From: Solilutibacter tolerans
GTDB taxonomy: Bacteria; Pseudomonadota; Gammaproteobacteria; Xanthomonadales; Xanthomonadaceae
Assembly: GCF_900155935.1 (NCBI RefSeq)
Contig: NZ_FTLW01000001.1
Coordinates: 310,001 to 374,000, forward strand
Length of the DNA stretch: 64,000 nucleotides
Reading direction: 5' to 3'
Position numbers and translations under genes: made by a program. Positions 26,378 through 36,023 of the stretch are shown here, one piece after another (within the stretch, counting starts at the first letter, position 1; each line of letters starts with the position of its first letter). Below the pieces are notes generated by a model, which saw only the letters and a list, made by a program, of their open reading frames with translations, was not told the origin of the DNA and made no database searches.

Positions 26378-27772
26378 ATGAGCATTGGGGTGATGTGGTT
26401 TCGACGTGACCTGCGCCTGGCTGACCAGCCGGCGCTGCAACAGGCTTTGCTGGAATGCGAATCGGTGTTGATGGTCTATATCGACGACTTCGATGCTGAT
26501 CCTGGAAGTGGCGATGCCAGCCGCGCATGGCTGCGGCGTTCGCTTGACGCCTTGTCGGGTGATGTCGCCGCACGGGGCGGACGCTTGCATGTCTTGCGCA
26601 GCGATGCGGAAATACTGCTGCCACAACTCGTCGATGCCTTGGGCGCCACGCACGTCTATGCCTCGCGCTTGTACGAGCCGGCCGCCGATGCACGCGACGA
26701 TCGCATCGCACGCCGCCTGCGCGAGCAAGGCATCAGCTTCCGTCGTGCGCGCGGCCGCGTGCTGACGGATGCAAGCCAGGTGCAAACCAAGACTGGCGGC
26801 AATTTTCGCGTGTTCACGCCCTTCTTCAAGGCGGCAGAGCCCACGTGGCGGCCACGCAGCATTCCCGCGCCGGATGCGCTTCCCAGCGCTGATTTTCCGC
26901 AGCAAATGGCGAGGCATCAGGCCAGCATCGATGCGCCGACTCCTGCTTGGGATGCCGGGTTCTGGGACATGTGGACACCTGGCGAGGCCGGTGCCCACGC
27001 ACAGCTCGACACCTTCATCGACAACCATCTTCGTCATTACGCGAAACGACGAGACCTGCCTGCGCATGACGCGACATCGCGCATGTCGCCGCACCTGCAC
27101 TTCGGCGAAATCGCACCGTCCGCGATCCTCTCGCGTGTGGCCGGATCGACCAATGAGGGTGCACGCAAGTTGATCGCGGAACTCGGCTGGCGCGAGTTCG
27201 CGTATTACGTCTTGCAGCATTGGCCGCAGACGGTCGAGGATAATTTCGATGCGCGCTTCGATGGCATGCAGTGGCGCAATGATCCGGCCGCACTGGACGC
27301 CTGGCAGCGCGGCATGACCGGCGTGCCTTTGGTCGATGCCGGCATGCGCCAGCTCTGGCACACCGGCTGGATGCACAATCGCGTGCGGATGGTGGTCGCC
27401 TCGTACCTCACCAAGCATCTCGGCATCGATTGGCGCGAGGGGGCGAAGTGGTTTCTCTACACGCTCGTCGATGCGGATATCGCCAGCAACACGATGGGCT
27501 GGCAGTGGGTGGCGGGCAGCGGCGTGGATGCGGCGCCGTACTACCGCATCTTCAATCCGGTCCTGCAGTCACGCAAATTCGATCCCGATGGCGCTTACCT
27601 GCGCGAATGGCTGCCGGAGCTCGCCCATCTGGATGCCAAGGCGATCCACGCGCCGTGGGAGCAGGGCATCCGTGTGTCGGGCTACCCGGCCGAGCCCATC
27701 GTCGGCCTGGCCGAGGGGCGGGCCTGGGCGCAACAGGCGTTCGCGGCGCTATCGCCCAAGCAAGCCGGTTAG
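26378..27772 (+). CDS. phrB: Deoxyribodipyrimidine photolyase (class I CPD photolyase)
   Basis: This FAD enzyme (464 aa) uses light to split cyclobutane pyrimidine dimers. The N-terminal antenna domain starts IGVMWFRRDLRLADQPAL. The FAD domain has ELGWREFAYYVL, the signature TGVPLVDAGMRQL followed by TGWMHNRVRMVVASYLTKHL, and DADIASNTMGWQW. These match class I photolyases rather than the DASH or (6-4) types. It stands alone, close to uvrB, another UV-damage gene. Confidence 0.95.
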   Translation: MSIGVMWFRRDLRLADQPALQQALLECESVLMVYIDDFDADPGSGDASRAWLRRSLDALSGDVAARGGRLHVLRSDAEILLPQLVDALGATHVYASRLYEPAADARDDRIARRLREQGISFRRARGRVLTDASQVQTKTGGNFRVFTPFFKAAEPTWRPRSIPAPDALPSADFPQQMARHQASIDAPTPAWDAGFWDMWTPGEAGAHAQLDTFIDNHLRHYAKRRDLPAHDATSRMSPHLHFGEIAPSAILSRVAGSTNEGARKLIAELGWREFAYYVLQHWPQTVEDNFDARFDGMQWRNDPAALDAWQRGMTGVPLVDAGMRQLWHTGWMHNRVRMVVASYLTKHLGIDWREGAKWFLYTLVDADIASNTMGWQWVAGSGVDAAPYYRIFNPVLQSRKFDPDGAYLREWLPELAHLDAKAIHAPWEQGIRVSGYPAEPIVGLAEGRAWAQQAFAALSPKQAG

Positions 27773-27780
27773 GCGCTTGG

Positions 27781-27809
27781 TTGTCGCGGGCGCAGGCCCC
27801 ACCTAGAAT
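27781..27809 (+). promoter_or_regulatory. Promoter of thrS-infC
   Basis: TTGTCG at 27781-27786 and TAGAAT at 27804-27809 are separated by exactly 17 bases. The predicted start near 27816 leaves an untranslated leader of about 160 bases before thrS. Confidence 0.7.
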
Positions 27810-27855
27810 GGACACGAGGCCGGCATCCCGCTGGCACGGAAGACAGGTGGTCCGC

Positions 27856-27958
27856 GGAAACGCCGACCGAGCGTGCGACATGTCCACTACCCGCAGCCAA
27901 CCCTGACCGACCGACGCATTTCCAACGGAAAGGCGCTTCGGCGCCTTTTCGCGTTTCC
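27856..27958 (+). promoter_or_regulatory. Candidate attenuator leader of thrS
   Basis: The leader can fold in alternative ways. GGAAACGC (27856-27863) is fully complementary to GCGTTTCC (27951-27958). Between them lies a strong hairpin, GGAAAGGCGC/GCGCCTTTTC (27927-27950, TTCG loop), that resembles a terminator with a short U run. TTTCC at 27919-27923 can pair with GGAAA at 27927-27931 and would break the terminator stem. The thrS ATG itself lacks an obvious ribosome site. The regulation is inferred from these pairings only. Confidence 0.45.
27880..27906 (+). CDS. Possible thrS leader peptide with two adjacent Thr codons
   Basis: The open frame encodes Met-Ser-Thr-Thr-Arg-Ser-Gln-Pro and stops 20 bases before the terminator-like hairpin. 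Two consecutive threonine codons upstream of threonyl-tRNA synthetase would suit ribosome-mediated attenuation. The ribosome site is weak (GAG about 9 bases upstream), and an eight-codon frame can occur by chance. Confidence 0.3.
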   Translation: MSTTRSQP

Positions 27959-27979
27959 AGACTTCAGAATCCGCATCCC

Positions 27980-29887
27980 ATGATCAACATCACGCTCCCC
28001 GACGGTTCCGTCCGCCAGTTCGATGCCCCCGTAACGGTGGGCGATGTCGCTGCCTCCATCGGCGCCGGTCTTGCCAAGGCCACGCTGGCTGGCAAGGTCG
28101 ACGACAAATTGGTCGATGCCTCGTATCGCATCGATCACGATGCGGCGCTGTCCATCGTCACCGACAAGTCGCCCGAGGCGCTCGACATCCTCCGCCACTC
28201 GACCGCGCATTTGCTGGCGCAAGCCGTGCAGCGCCTGTACCCCGGCGCGCAGGTGACGATCGGCCCGGTCATCGACAATGGCTTCTATTACGACTTCGCC
28301 TACGAGCGCCCTTTCACGCCCGAAGACCTGCCGCTGATCGAGGCGGAGATGCAGAAGATCGTGAAGGAAGCGCAGCCGATCAGTCGCAGCGTGAAGTCGC
28401 GTGATGACGCGGTGGCCTTCTTCCGCGGCATGGGCGAGCACTACAAGGCCGAGATCATCGAATCGATCCCAGCGAGCGAAGACCTGTCGCTGTATTCGCA
28501 GGGCGAGTTCACCGACCTGTGCCGCGGCCCGCACGTGCCGGGCACGGACAAGCTGCGCAGCTTCAAATTGATGAAGGTAGCGGGTGCGTATTGGCGCGGC
28601 GACCATAACAACCAGATGTTGAGCCGCATCTACGGCACCGCCTGGCTCAACGACAAGGACCTCAAGGCGTATTTGACCCAAATCGAAGAAGCCGAGAAGC
28701 GCGACCATCGCAAGATCGCCAAGGCGCAGGATCTCTTCCATTTGCAGGAAGAGGGCCCGGGCCTGGTGTTCTGGCACCCGAAGGGTTGGTCGATCTGGCA
28801 AGTGGTCGAGCAGTACATGCGCAAGGTGTATCGCGAGACCGGCTACGGCGAGGTGCGCTGCCCGCAGATCCTCGACGTGTCGCTGTGGCAGAAGTCCGGC
28901 CACTGGGACAACTACCAGGACAACATGTTCTTCACCGAATCGGAGAAGCGCACCTATGCGCTCAAGCCGATGAACTGCCCGGGCCATGTGCAGGTGTTCA
29001 ACCAGGGCCTGCACAGCTACCGCGACCTGCCGATCCGCTACGGTGAGTTCGGTGCCTGCCATCGCAACGAGCCCTCGGGCGCGCTGCACGGCATCCTGCG
29101 CGTGCGCGGTTTCACCCAGGACGATGGCCACATCTTCTGCACCGAAGACCAGATCGAAGGCGAGGTCCGTGCCTTCCACGAGCAGGCGCTGAAGGTCTAT
29201 TCGGATTTCGGCTTCTCCGACATCCAGATCAAGATTGCGCTGCGCCCCGAATCGCGTCTGGGTGATGACGCCACCTGGGACAAGGCCGAGGACGCGCTGC
29301 GCAATGCGCTGAGTTCGGCCGGGGTGGAGTGGGAGGAGCTCCCGGGCGAGGGCGCGTTCTACGGCCCCAAGATCGAGTACCACCTGAAGGACGCCATCGG
29401 CCGTACCTGGCAGCTGGGCACCATGCAGGTCGATTTCATGATGCCGGGCCGCTTGGGCGCTGAATATGTGGATGAACACTCGCAGCGCCGCCATCCGGTC
29501 ATGCTGCACCGGGCCATCGTCGGCTCGATGGAGCGTTTCATCGGCATTTTGATCGAGCACCATGCCGGCCAATTCCCGGCCTGGCTGGCCCCGATCCAGG
29601 CCGTGGTCATGAACATCACCGATGCGCAGGCCGATTATGTGTCCGAGGTCCGGAAAACCCTTGCAGATCAAGGCTTCCGGGTCGATGACGATTTGCGGAA
29701 CGAAAAGATCGGCTATAAGATTCGCGAGCACACGCTGCAGCGCGTGCCGTACCTGTTGGTGGTCGGTGACCGCGAAAAGGAAAACGGCCAAGTCGCTGTA
29801 CGCACGCGCGGGGGCGAGGATCTGGGCAGCATGACCGTCGAGGACTTCGCCAAGCGCTTGGCGGGCGAACACGTCCCGTCCGCGTGA
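27980..29887 (+). CDS. thrS: Threonyl-tRNA synthetase
   Basis: This class II synthetase (635 aa) has all four usual parts. A TGS domain covers 1-62. The editing domain starts [19 protein letters not shown] and includes [14 protein letters not shown]. The catalytic core has motif 2 ([21 protein letters not shown]), the zinc-binding Cys in MNCPGHV, and the motif 3 region [23 protein letters not shown]-terminal anticodon-binding domain completes it. In E. coli thrS represses its own translation; here the leader also offers an attenuation possibility. infC follows 60 bases later. Confidence 0.98.
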   Translation: MINITLPDGSVRQFDAPVTVGDVAASIGAGLAKATLAGKVDDKLVDASYRIDHDAALSIVTDKSPEALDILRHSTAHLLAQAVQRLYPGAQVTIGPVIDNGFYYDFAYERPFTPEDLPLIEAEMQKIVKEAQPISRSVKSRDDAVAFFRGMGEHYKAEIIESIPASEDLSLYSQGEFTDLCRGPHVPGTDKLRSFKLMKVAGAYWRGDHNNQMLSRIYGTAWLNDKDLKAYLTQIEEAEKRDHRKIAKAQDLFHLQEEGPGLVFWHPKGWSIWQVVEQYMRKVYRETGYGEVRCPQILDVSLWQKSGHWDNYQDNMFFTESEKRTYALKPMNCPGHVQVFNQGLHSYRDLPIRYGEFGACHRNEPSGALHGILRVRGFTQDDGHIFCTEDQIEGEVRAFHEQALKVYSDFGFSDIQIKIALRPESRLGDDATWDKAEDALRNALSSAGVEWEELPGEGAFYGPKIEYHLKDAIGRTWQLGTMQVDFMMPGRLGAEYVDEHSQRRHPVMLHRAIVGSMERFIGILIEHHAGQFPAWLAPIQAVVMNITDAQADYVSEVRKTLADQGFRVDDDLRNEKIGYKIREHTLQRVPYLLVVGDREKENGQVAVRTRGGEDLGSMTVEDFAKRLAGEHVPSA

Positions 29888-29947
29888 GCACCGCCCGGCC
29901 TGCCATGGAAAACGTGGGCCGGCACTCATTCTTTTGGAGATGGCAAT

Positions 29948-30472
29948 ATCAGTACGAACGACCCGAAGCAGAACCGTAGAAACCAGGAGATTCGCGTCCC
30001 GCGCGTGCGCGTGATCGGCAGTGATGGCGAGATGATCGGCGTCCTGTCGCGCGATGAAGCCCTGGCCATGGCGGAAGAGGAAGATCTTGATCTTGTCGAG
30101 ATCCAGCCGAACGCCGACCCGCCGGTCTGCAAGATCATGGACTTTGGCAAGTTCAAGTTCGAACTGCAAAAGAAGGCCAATGAGGCCAAGAAGAAGACCA
30201 AGCAGGTCGAGATCAAAGAGGTCAAGTTCCGACCGGTCACCGATGAAGGCGACTACCAGATCAAGCTGCGCAACATGCGCCGTTTCCTGGAAGAGGGCGA
30301 CAAGATCAAGGTCAACATCCGTTTCCGTGGCCGCGAGATGAGCCATCAGGAACTGGGCCGCGAGATGGCGGCGCGCATCGAGGCCGATTTGGGCGAGGAC
30401 ATCGTGATCGAATCGCGTCCGCGCCTGGAAGGTCGCCAGATGGTGATGATGATCGCGCCGAAGAAGCGTTGA
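29948..30472 (+). CDS. infC: Translation initiation factor IF-3 (ATC start codon)
   Basis: IF-3 binds the 30S subunit and checks the start codon and initiator tRNA. The frame is open upstream of any ATG. The family N-terminus ([17 protein letters not shown]) extends back to ATC at 29948, with GGAGA at 29936-29940 7 bases upstream, so the start is the rare codon ATC (174 aa). Rare starts (ATT in E. coli) are the known autoregulation device of infC. The C-domain with [20 protein letters not shown] is complete. A terminator follows, so rpmI is not directly co-transcribed. Confidence 0.95.
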   Translation: MSTNDPKQNRRNQEIRVPRVRVIGSDGEMIGVLSRDEALAMAEEEDLDLVEIQPNADPPVCKIMDFGKFKFELQKKANEAKKKTKQVEIKEVKFRPVTDEGDYQIKLRNMRRFLEEGDKIKVNIRFRGREMSHQELGREMAARIEADLGEDIVIESRPRLEGRQMVMMIAPKKR

Positions 30473-30496
30473 TCCTCAAGCCGGCTAGGTAACAAA

Positions 30497-30525
30497 GAAC
30501 ACGCGCCTTCGGGCGCGTTGTTCGT
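30497..30525 (+). terminator. Rho-independent terminator after infC
   Basis: The stem ACGCGCC/GGCGCGT (30501-30507 and 30512-30518, TTCG loop) is extended by GAAC/GTTC outside, then followed by GTTTC. It separates thrS-infC from the downstream gbsR-cydAB genes. Confidence 0.8.
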
Positions 30526-30562
30526 TTCTGGAGTGGCGTGCCGTGGGCCGAAGTGACATCCA

Positions 30563-30615
30563 CTTGACCCCGGTCAAGCCGAGGCGCAAAATCCAATTTT
30601 CAGTAATCACTGAAA
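30563..30615 (+). promoter_or_regulatory. Promoter with two palindromes upstream of the MarR/GbsR-type regulator
   Basis: TTGACC (30564-30569) and CAAAAT (30587-30592) are 17 bases apart. The palindrome CTTGACC-CC-GGTCAAG (30563-30578) covers the -35 element. A second palindrome, TTTCAGT-AATC-ACTGAAA (30598-30615), covers the expected RNA start just before the gene. Both are placed where a repressor would block transcription, so autoregulation by the MarR-like protein is a reasonable inference. Confidence 0.55.
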
Positions 30616-30627
30616 GTTCAGAACATC

Positions 30628-31179
30628 ATGTTGAGTCCGCTGGTTCAAGGATTTGTCCTCCATTTCGGTGAAATGGGCAGCCGCTGGGGCATCAACCGCA
30701 CGGTGGGGCAGATCTACGCCTTGCTGTTCCTGTCGCCCGAGCCGCTCAACGCCGACCAGATCGGCGACGCGCTGGGCTTTTCGCGCTCCAACGTCAGCAT
30801 GGGCCTGAAGGAGTTGCAGAGTTGGCAGCTGGTCCGCCTGCAGCACCTGCCGGGGGATCGCCGCGAGTATTTCTCGGCGCCCGAGGACGTCTGGGCGATC
30901 TTCCAGACGCTGGCCGCCGAGCGCCGCAAGCGCGAGATCGAGCCCACGCTCAGCATGCTGCGCGACGCGATGCTCGCCTCGCCTGAAGGCGAAGGTGATC
31001 GCCATGCGCTGGGGCGCATGCGCGAGATGCACGAGTTGATCGAGCTGGCGACCGGCTGGTTTGACGAGTTGCAGGACCTGGACCGCGAGCGTCTGGTCGA
31101 GTTGATGCAGCTGGGGCGCAAGGTGGGCAAGTTGCTCGATGCGCGTGACAAATTGATCGGTGGAGGCAAGAAACCATGA
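30628..31179 (+). CDS. GbsR/MarR-family transcriptional regulator
   Basis: The protein has 183 residues. It has a winged-helix DNA-binding domain with LNADQIGDALGFSRSNVSMGLKELQSWQLV (helix-turn-helix at about 45-70) and a wing LPGDRREYF. A long helical C-terminal part for dimerisation follows. The start GFVLHFGEMGSRWGINRTVGQIYALL is typical of GbsR-like proteins. Its stop overlaps the cydA ATG (ATGA), so it probably controls the bd oxidase genes in its own operon. The ligand is unknown. Confidence 0.9.
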   Translation: MLSPLVQGFVLHFGEMGSRWGINRTVGQIYALLFLSPEPLNADQIGDALGFSRSNVSMGLKELQSWQLVRLQHLPGDRREYFSAPEDVWAIFQTLAAERRKREIEPTLSMLRDAMLASPEGEGDRHALGRMREMHELIELATGWFDELQDLDRERLVELMQLGRKVGKLLDARDKLIGGGKKP

Positions 31180-32576
31180 TGGAATCATTAGATCCGCTGC
31201 TGCTGGCGCGGTTGCAATTCGCCGCCAACATCAGCTTCCACATCCTGTTTCCCACCATCACGATTTCGCTGGGTTGGGTGCTGCTGTACTTCAAATGGCG
31301 CTGGAATCGTTCGCATGACGCGCGCTGGATGGACGCCTACGGCTTCTGGGTGAAGATCTTTGCGCTGTCCTTCGCGATGGGCGTGGTCAGCGGCATCACC
31401 ATGAGCTTCCAGTTCGGCACCAATTGGCCGGGCTACATGAAGACTGTCGGCAACATCGCTGGTCCATTGCTGGCCTACGAAGTGTTGACCGCGTTTTTCC
31501 TCGAGGCGGCTTTCCTCGGCATCATGCTGTTCGGCTTCCGCCGTGTCGGCAATCGCATGCATACGCTGGCGACCTTGCTGGTCGCGGGCGGCACCACGCT
31601 CTCGGCGTTCTGGATCCTCGCGCTCAATTCGTGGATGCAGACGCCGGTCGGCTACGAGATGCGCGATGGTGTCGCGCATGCGGTCGATTGGTGGGCGATC
31701 GTCTTCAATCCGTCGATGCCGTATCGCCTGATGCACATGCTGTTGGCGTCGGGCTTGACCGTCGCGTTCCTGATGGCGGGCGTCTCGGCTTGGCGATGGT
31801 TGCGCGGCGATCGCGGCAACGATGTCCTCGCGGCGCTGCGCACGGGCGTGATGATCGGCGCGCTGCTGACGCCGGTGCAGATCTTCGTCGGCGACATGCA
31901 CGGCCTCAACACGTTGGAGCATCAACCTGCAAAAATCGCCGCGATCGAAGCCGTGTGGGAAACCGAACGCGGTGCACCGCTCGTTGCGATCGGCTGGCCG
32001 GATGAAGCAGCACGCACCACGCACTATGCGGTGGAAGTGCCGAAGCTGGCATCGCTCATCCTCACCCATGACCCCAACGGCGAGCTGCGTGGCTTGGATC
32101 AATTCGAAGGCGAGCATCCGCCGGTCAAACCCGTGTTCTTCGCATTCCGGATCATGGTCGGCATCGGCATGTTGATGCTCTTGACCGGGGTGTGGGGCGC
32201 CTGGCAGATGTGGCGACGGGGCGAGCCCTCGCGCCTGCTCGCGCGTGCACTCATGCTGATGACGTTCTCCGGTTGGGTCGCGGTGCTGGCCGGCTGGTAC
32301 ACCACGGAAGTCGGCCGCCAGCCGTGGCTGGTGACCGGCATCCTGCGCACGGCGGATGCGGCCTCGGCCGTACCCGCAGCACACATCGGCCTGACCTTCG
32401 TGGGCTACATGGTCCTGTACGTGCTGCTGCTGGCGGCCTATATCGGCGCACTGCGGCACTTGGCGGCGAAGGCGGTGGCCGAGCATGGCGAACCGGAAGC
32501 GGAAGGCCCGCCGGTGATGCCGTTTATGGACGAGACCACCGTGGCATCGCCCGATGCCCCGAAAGGAGGTGCGTGA
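31176..32576 (+). CDS. cydA: Cytochrome bd-type (cyanide-insensitive) ubiquinol oxidase subunit I
   Basis: This inner-membrane quinol oxidase subunit (466 aa) reduces oxygen to water. Likely haem ligands are His22, His187 (RLMHMLLAS) and Met327 (FRIMVGIG). The conserved acidic residues Glu102 and Glu110, and GRQPW at 380-384, are present. It is shorter than E. coli CydA because the Q-loop region between about 250 and 320 is small, as in CIO/short-Q-loop enzymes. Translation is coupled to the upstream regulator, and cydB follows with a 1-base overlap. Confidence 0.95.
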   Translation: MMESLDPLLLARLQFAANISFHILFPTITISLGWVLLYFKWRWNRSHDARWMDAYGFWVKIFALSFAMGVVSGITMSFQFGTNWPGYMKTVGNIAGPLLAYEVLTAFFLEAAFLGIMLFGFRRVGNRMHTLATLLVAGGTTLSAFWILALNSWMQTPVGYEMRDGVAHAVDWWAIVFNPSMPYRLMHMLLASGLTVAFLMAGVSAWRWLRGDRGNDVLAALRTGVMIGALLTPVQIFVGDMHGLNTLEHQPAKIAAIEAVWETERGAPLVAIGWPDEAARTTHYAVEVPKLASLILTHDPNGELRGLDQFEGEHPPVKPVFFAFRIMVGIGMLMLLTGVWGAWQMWRRGEPSRLLARALMLMTFSGWVAVLAGWYTTEVGRQPWLVTGILRTADAASAVPAAHIGLTFVGYMVLYVLLLAAYIGALRHLAAKAVAEHGEPEAEGPPVMPFMDETTVASPDAPKGGA

Positions 32577-33634
32577 TGCCGAATCCTGACTTGATCGATC
32601 TCACCACCTCGGCTGGCTGGCTGCCGCTGGCCTTCATGGCGGTCATGGGTTTGTCGATGCTGGCTTACGTGATCCTTGACGGTTTCGACCTTGGCATCGG
32701 CATGTTGATGCGCGGCGCGGATGCGGCGGAAAAGGACGCGATGGTCGCCTCCATCGGCCCGTTCTGGGATGCCAATGAAACGTGGCTGGTGCTGGGTGTG
32801 GGCGTGCTGCTGGTGGCATTCCCGGCCGCGCATGGCGAGATTCTCGGCGCGCTGTATTTGCCGGTGGCGGTGATGCTGCTGGGCCTGATCCTGCGCGGCG
32901 TGGCCTTCGATCTGCGGGTCAAGGCGGCGCTGCGTTACCAGCAATGGTGGAACCGCGCGTTCTTCGGTGGATCGCTGGTGGCCGCGCTGGCGCAGGGCTA
33001 CATGCTGGGGATGCTGGTCGTGGGCTTCCAGGACGGCATCGGCCCGCATCTGTTCTCGGCATTGATCGGCCTGTGCGTGGCCGCGGGCTACTGCCTGCTG
33101 GGCGCCGGCTGGCTGATCATGAAGTCCGAGGGCGCCTTGCAGCAGAAGGCCGTGGTGTGGGCTGGGCGCGCACTCTGGGGCACCGCGCTGGGCGTCGTGG
33201 CGGTGTCGGTGGCGACGCCCCTGTTGTCGCCGCGCATCTTCGACAAATGGTTCGCCTGGGAGCGACTGCCGCTGCTGGCGATCATCCCGATTGTCACGGC
33301 CGCGCTCTTCTTCATCGTCTGGCGCAGCCTGCGCCGGCTGCCGGTGCGGCTGGGCGAGGGCAACGAGTACGGCATCTGGGTGCCCTTCGTGGGCACGGTC
33401 GGGATCTTCGTGCTGGCTTTCTATGGCTTGGCCTATAGCCTGTTCCCGTATCTGGTGGTGGACCGACTCAGCATCTGGCAGGCCGCCTCGGCCCCGGAAT
33501 CGCTGATGATCGTGTTCATGGGCACCTGCGTCGTGCTGCCGATGATCATCGGCTACAACATCTTCGTGTACCGGGTGTTTGGCGGCAAAGCCCAGGCGCT
33601 GGATTACGGCGGCTGGGATGACCCCATCGCCTGA
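32576..33634 (+). CDS. cydB: Cytochrome bd-type ubiquinol oxidase subunit II
   Basis: The second bd oxidase subunit (352 aa) has about eight membrane helices. It has the family start MLAYVILDGFDLGIGML, then GPFWDANETWLVL, FPAAHGEILGALYLP and LRGVAFDLR, all typical of CydB. A strong AAAGGAGGT lies 6 bases before the ATG. The cydA TGA and this ATG share one base. No short CydX-like gene is visible between here and rpmI, although many E. coli-type bd operons carry one. Confidence 0.96.
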   Translation: MPNPDLIDLTTSAGWLPLAFMAVMGLSMLAYVILDGFDLGIGMLMRGADAAEKDAMVASIGPFWDANETWLVLGVGVLLVAFPAAHGEILGALYLPVAVMLLGLILRGVAFDLRVKAALRYQQWWNRAFFGGSLVAALAQGYMLGMLVVGFQDGIGPHLFSALIGLCVAAGYCLLGAGWLIMKSEGALQQKAVVWAGRALWGTALGVVAVSVATPLLSPRIFDKWFAWERLPLLAIIPIVTAALFFIVWRSLRRLPVRLGEGNEYGIWVPFVGTVGIFVLAFYGLAYSLFPYLVVDRLSIWQAASAPESLMIVFMGTCVVLPMIIGYNIFVYRVFGGKAQALDYGGWDDPIA

Positions 33635-33655
33635 TGCCGACCTGAAATCAGGGAC

Positions 33656-33684
33656 TTGCGGCCGGACTTTGAGCCGCGCATAAT
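33656..33684 (+). promoter_or_regulatory. Promoter of rpmI-rplT
   Basis: TTGCGG (33656-33661) and CATAAT (33679-33684) have a 17-base spacer. The predicted start near 33691 gives a 130-base leader to rpmI. The leader is able to form GC-rich hairpins (for example CCGCC/GGCGG near 33723-33737) and could contain an L20 autoregulation site, but I cannot match a known leader fold. Confidence 0.65.
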
Positions 33685-33819
33685 AGGCGGCTACCTGCCT
33701 CCGGGCCGGTAGACAGGACCCTCCGCCCGCGTGGCGGACTCATCACCGATTTGGGCACGGACGGAAAGCGTGGTTGCGGCCACCGCCCAGTCAGTCGAAC
33801 GCAAGTTAAAGGAATCACC

Positions 33820-34017
33820 ATGCCGAAGATCAAGTCGCATCGTGCTGCCGGTAAGCGGTTCAAGAAGACCGCCAGCGGTAAGTTCAAGCGTGGCAGCGCC
33901 AATCGCAGCCACATCCTCACCAAGAAGGCCACGAAGCGGAAGCGCGATTTGCGCCAGCCGCATTACGTGAACCCGAGCGACGCCGGCCGCATTGCGCGCC
34001 AGTTGCCCTACGCCTGA
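33820..34017 (+). CDS. rpmI: Ribosomal protein L35
   Basis: The protein is small and very basic (65 aa), beginning [20 protein letters not shown] and containing [21 protein letters not shown], the L35 consensus. The start at 33820 follows AAAGGAA; the frame is open upstream, but no conserved protein lies there. It is co-transcribed with rplT, which begins 19 bases downstream. Confidence 0.98.
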   Translation: MPKIKSHRAAGKRFKKTASGKFKRGSANRSHILTKKATKRKRDLRQPHYVNPSDAGRIARQLPYA

Positions 34018-34036
34018 TATCTGAGGAGAACGAGAA

Positions 34037-34813
<777 letters not shown>

Positions 34814-34860
34814 TCCCCGGCGCGGGCCTTTCAAGCCCGTCCCCTGTGGAACTCCATTGA

Positions 34861-34892
34861 ACGGGGAAGGGCGCGAGTCCTTCCCCGTTTTC
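34861..34892 (+). terminator. Rho-independent terminator between rplT and pheS
   Basis: The perfect stem ACGGGGAAGG/CCTTCCCCGT (34861-34870 and 34879-34888) is followed by TTTTC. It may end the rpmI-rplT transcript or act as partial attenuation before pheST. I find no Phe-rich leader peptide near it, unlike the E. coli pheST leader. Confidence 0.8.
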
Positions 34893-34943
34893 ATTTGTGA
34901 TCTTTGCGATGCGACGGGCCGTCCCATGTCGCCACCGGGTTAA

Positions 34944-35963
<1,020 letters not shown>

Positions 35964-36023
35964 TCGCCTATCTGCTTGATCGATGTCGCTGCGGCGACTG
36001 CATCGAAACGACACGAGACACCG

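Noticed and set aside
27816..27979. A T-box riboswitch before thrS
   Set aside because: T-boxes are essentially absent from Gammaproteobacteria and I see no T-box consensus sequence in the leader.
27873..27982. A GTG-started frame ending exactly in the thrS ATGA
   Set aside because: It lacks a ribosome site and passes through the terminator-like hairpin. The composition looks non-coding, and the overlap with thrS is probably coincidence.
27887..30346. An 819-codon minus-strand open frame opposite thrS and infC
   Set aside because: It is the mirror of the strongly coding plus-strand genes. High GC keeps the opposite frame open; the translation has no recognisable domain and runs across two well-supported genes.
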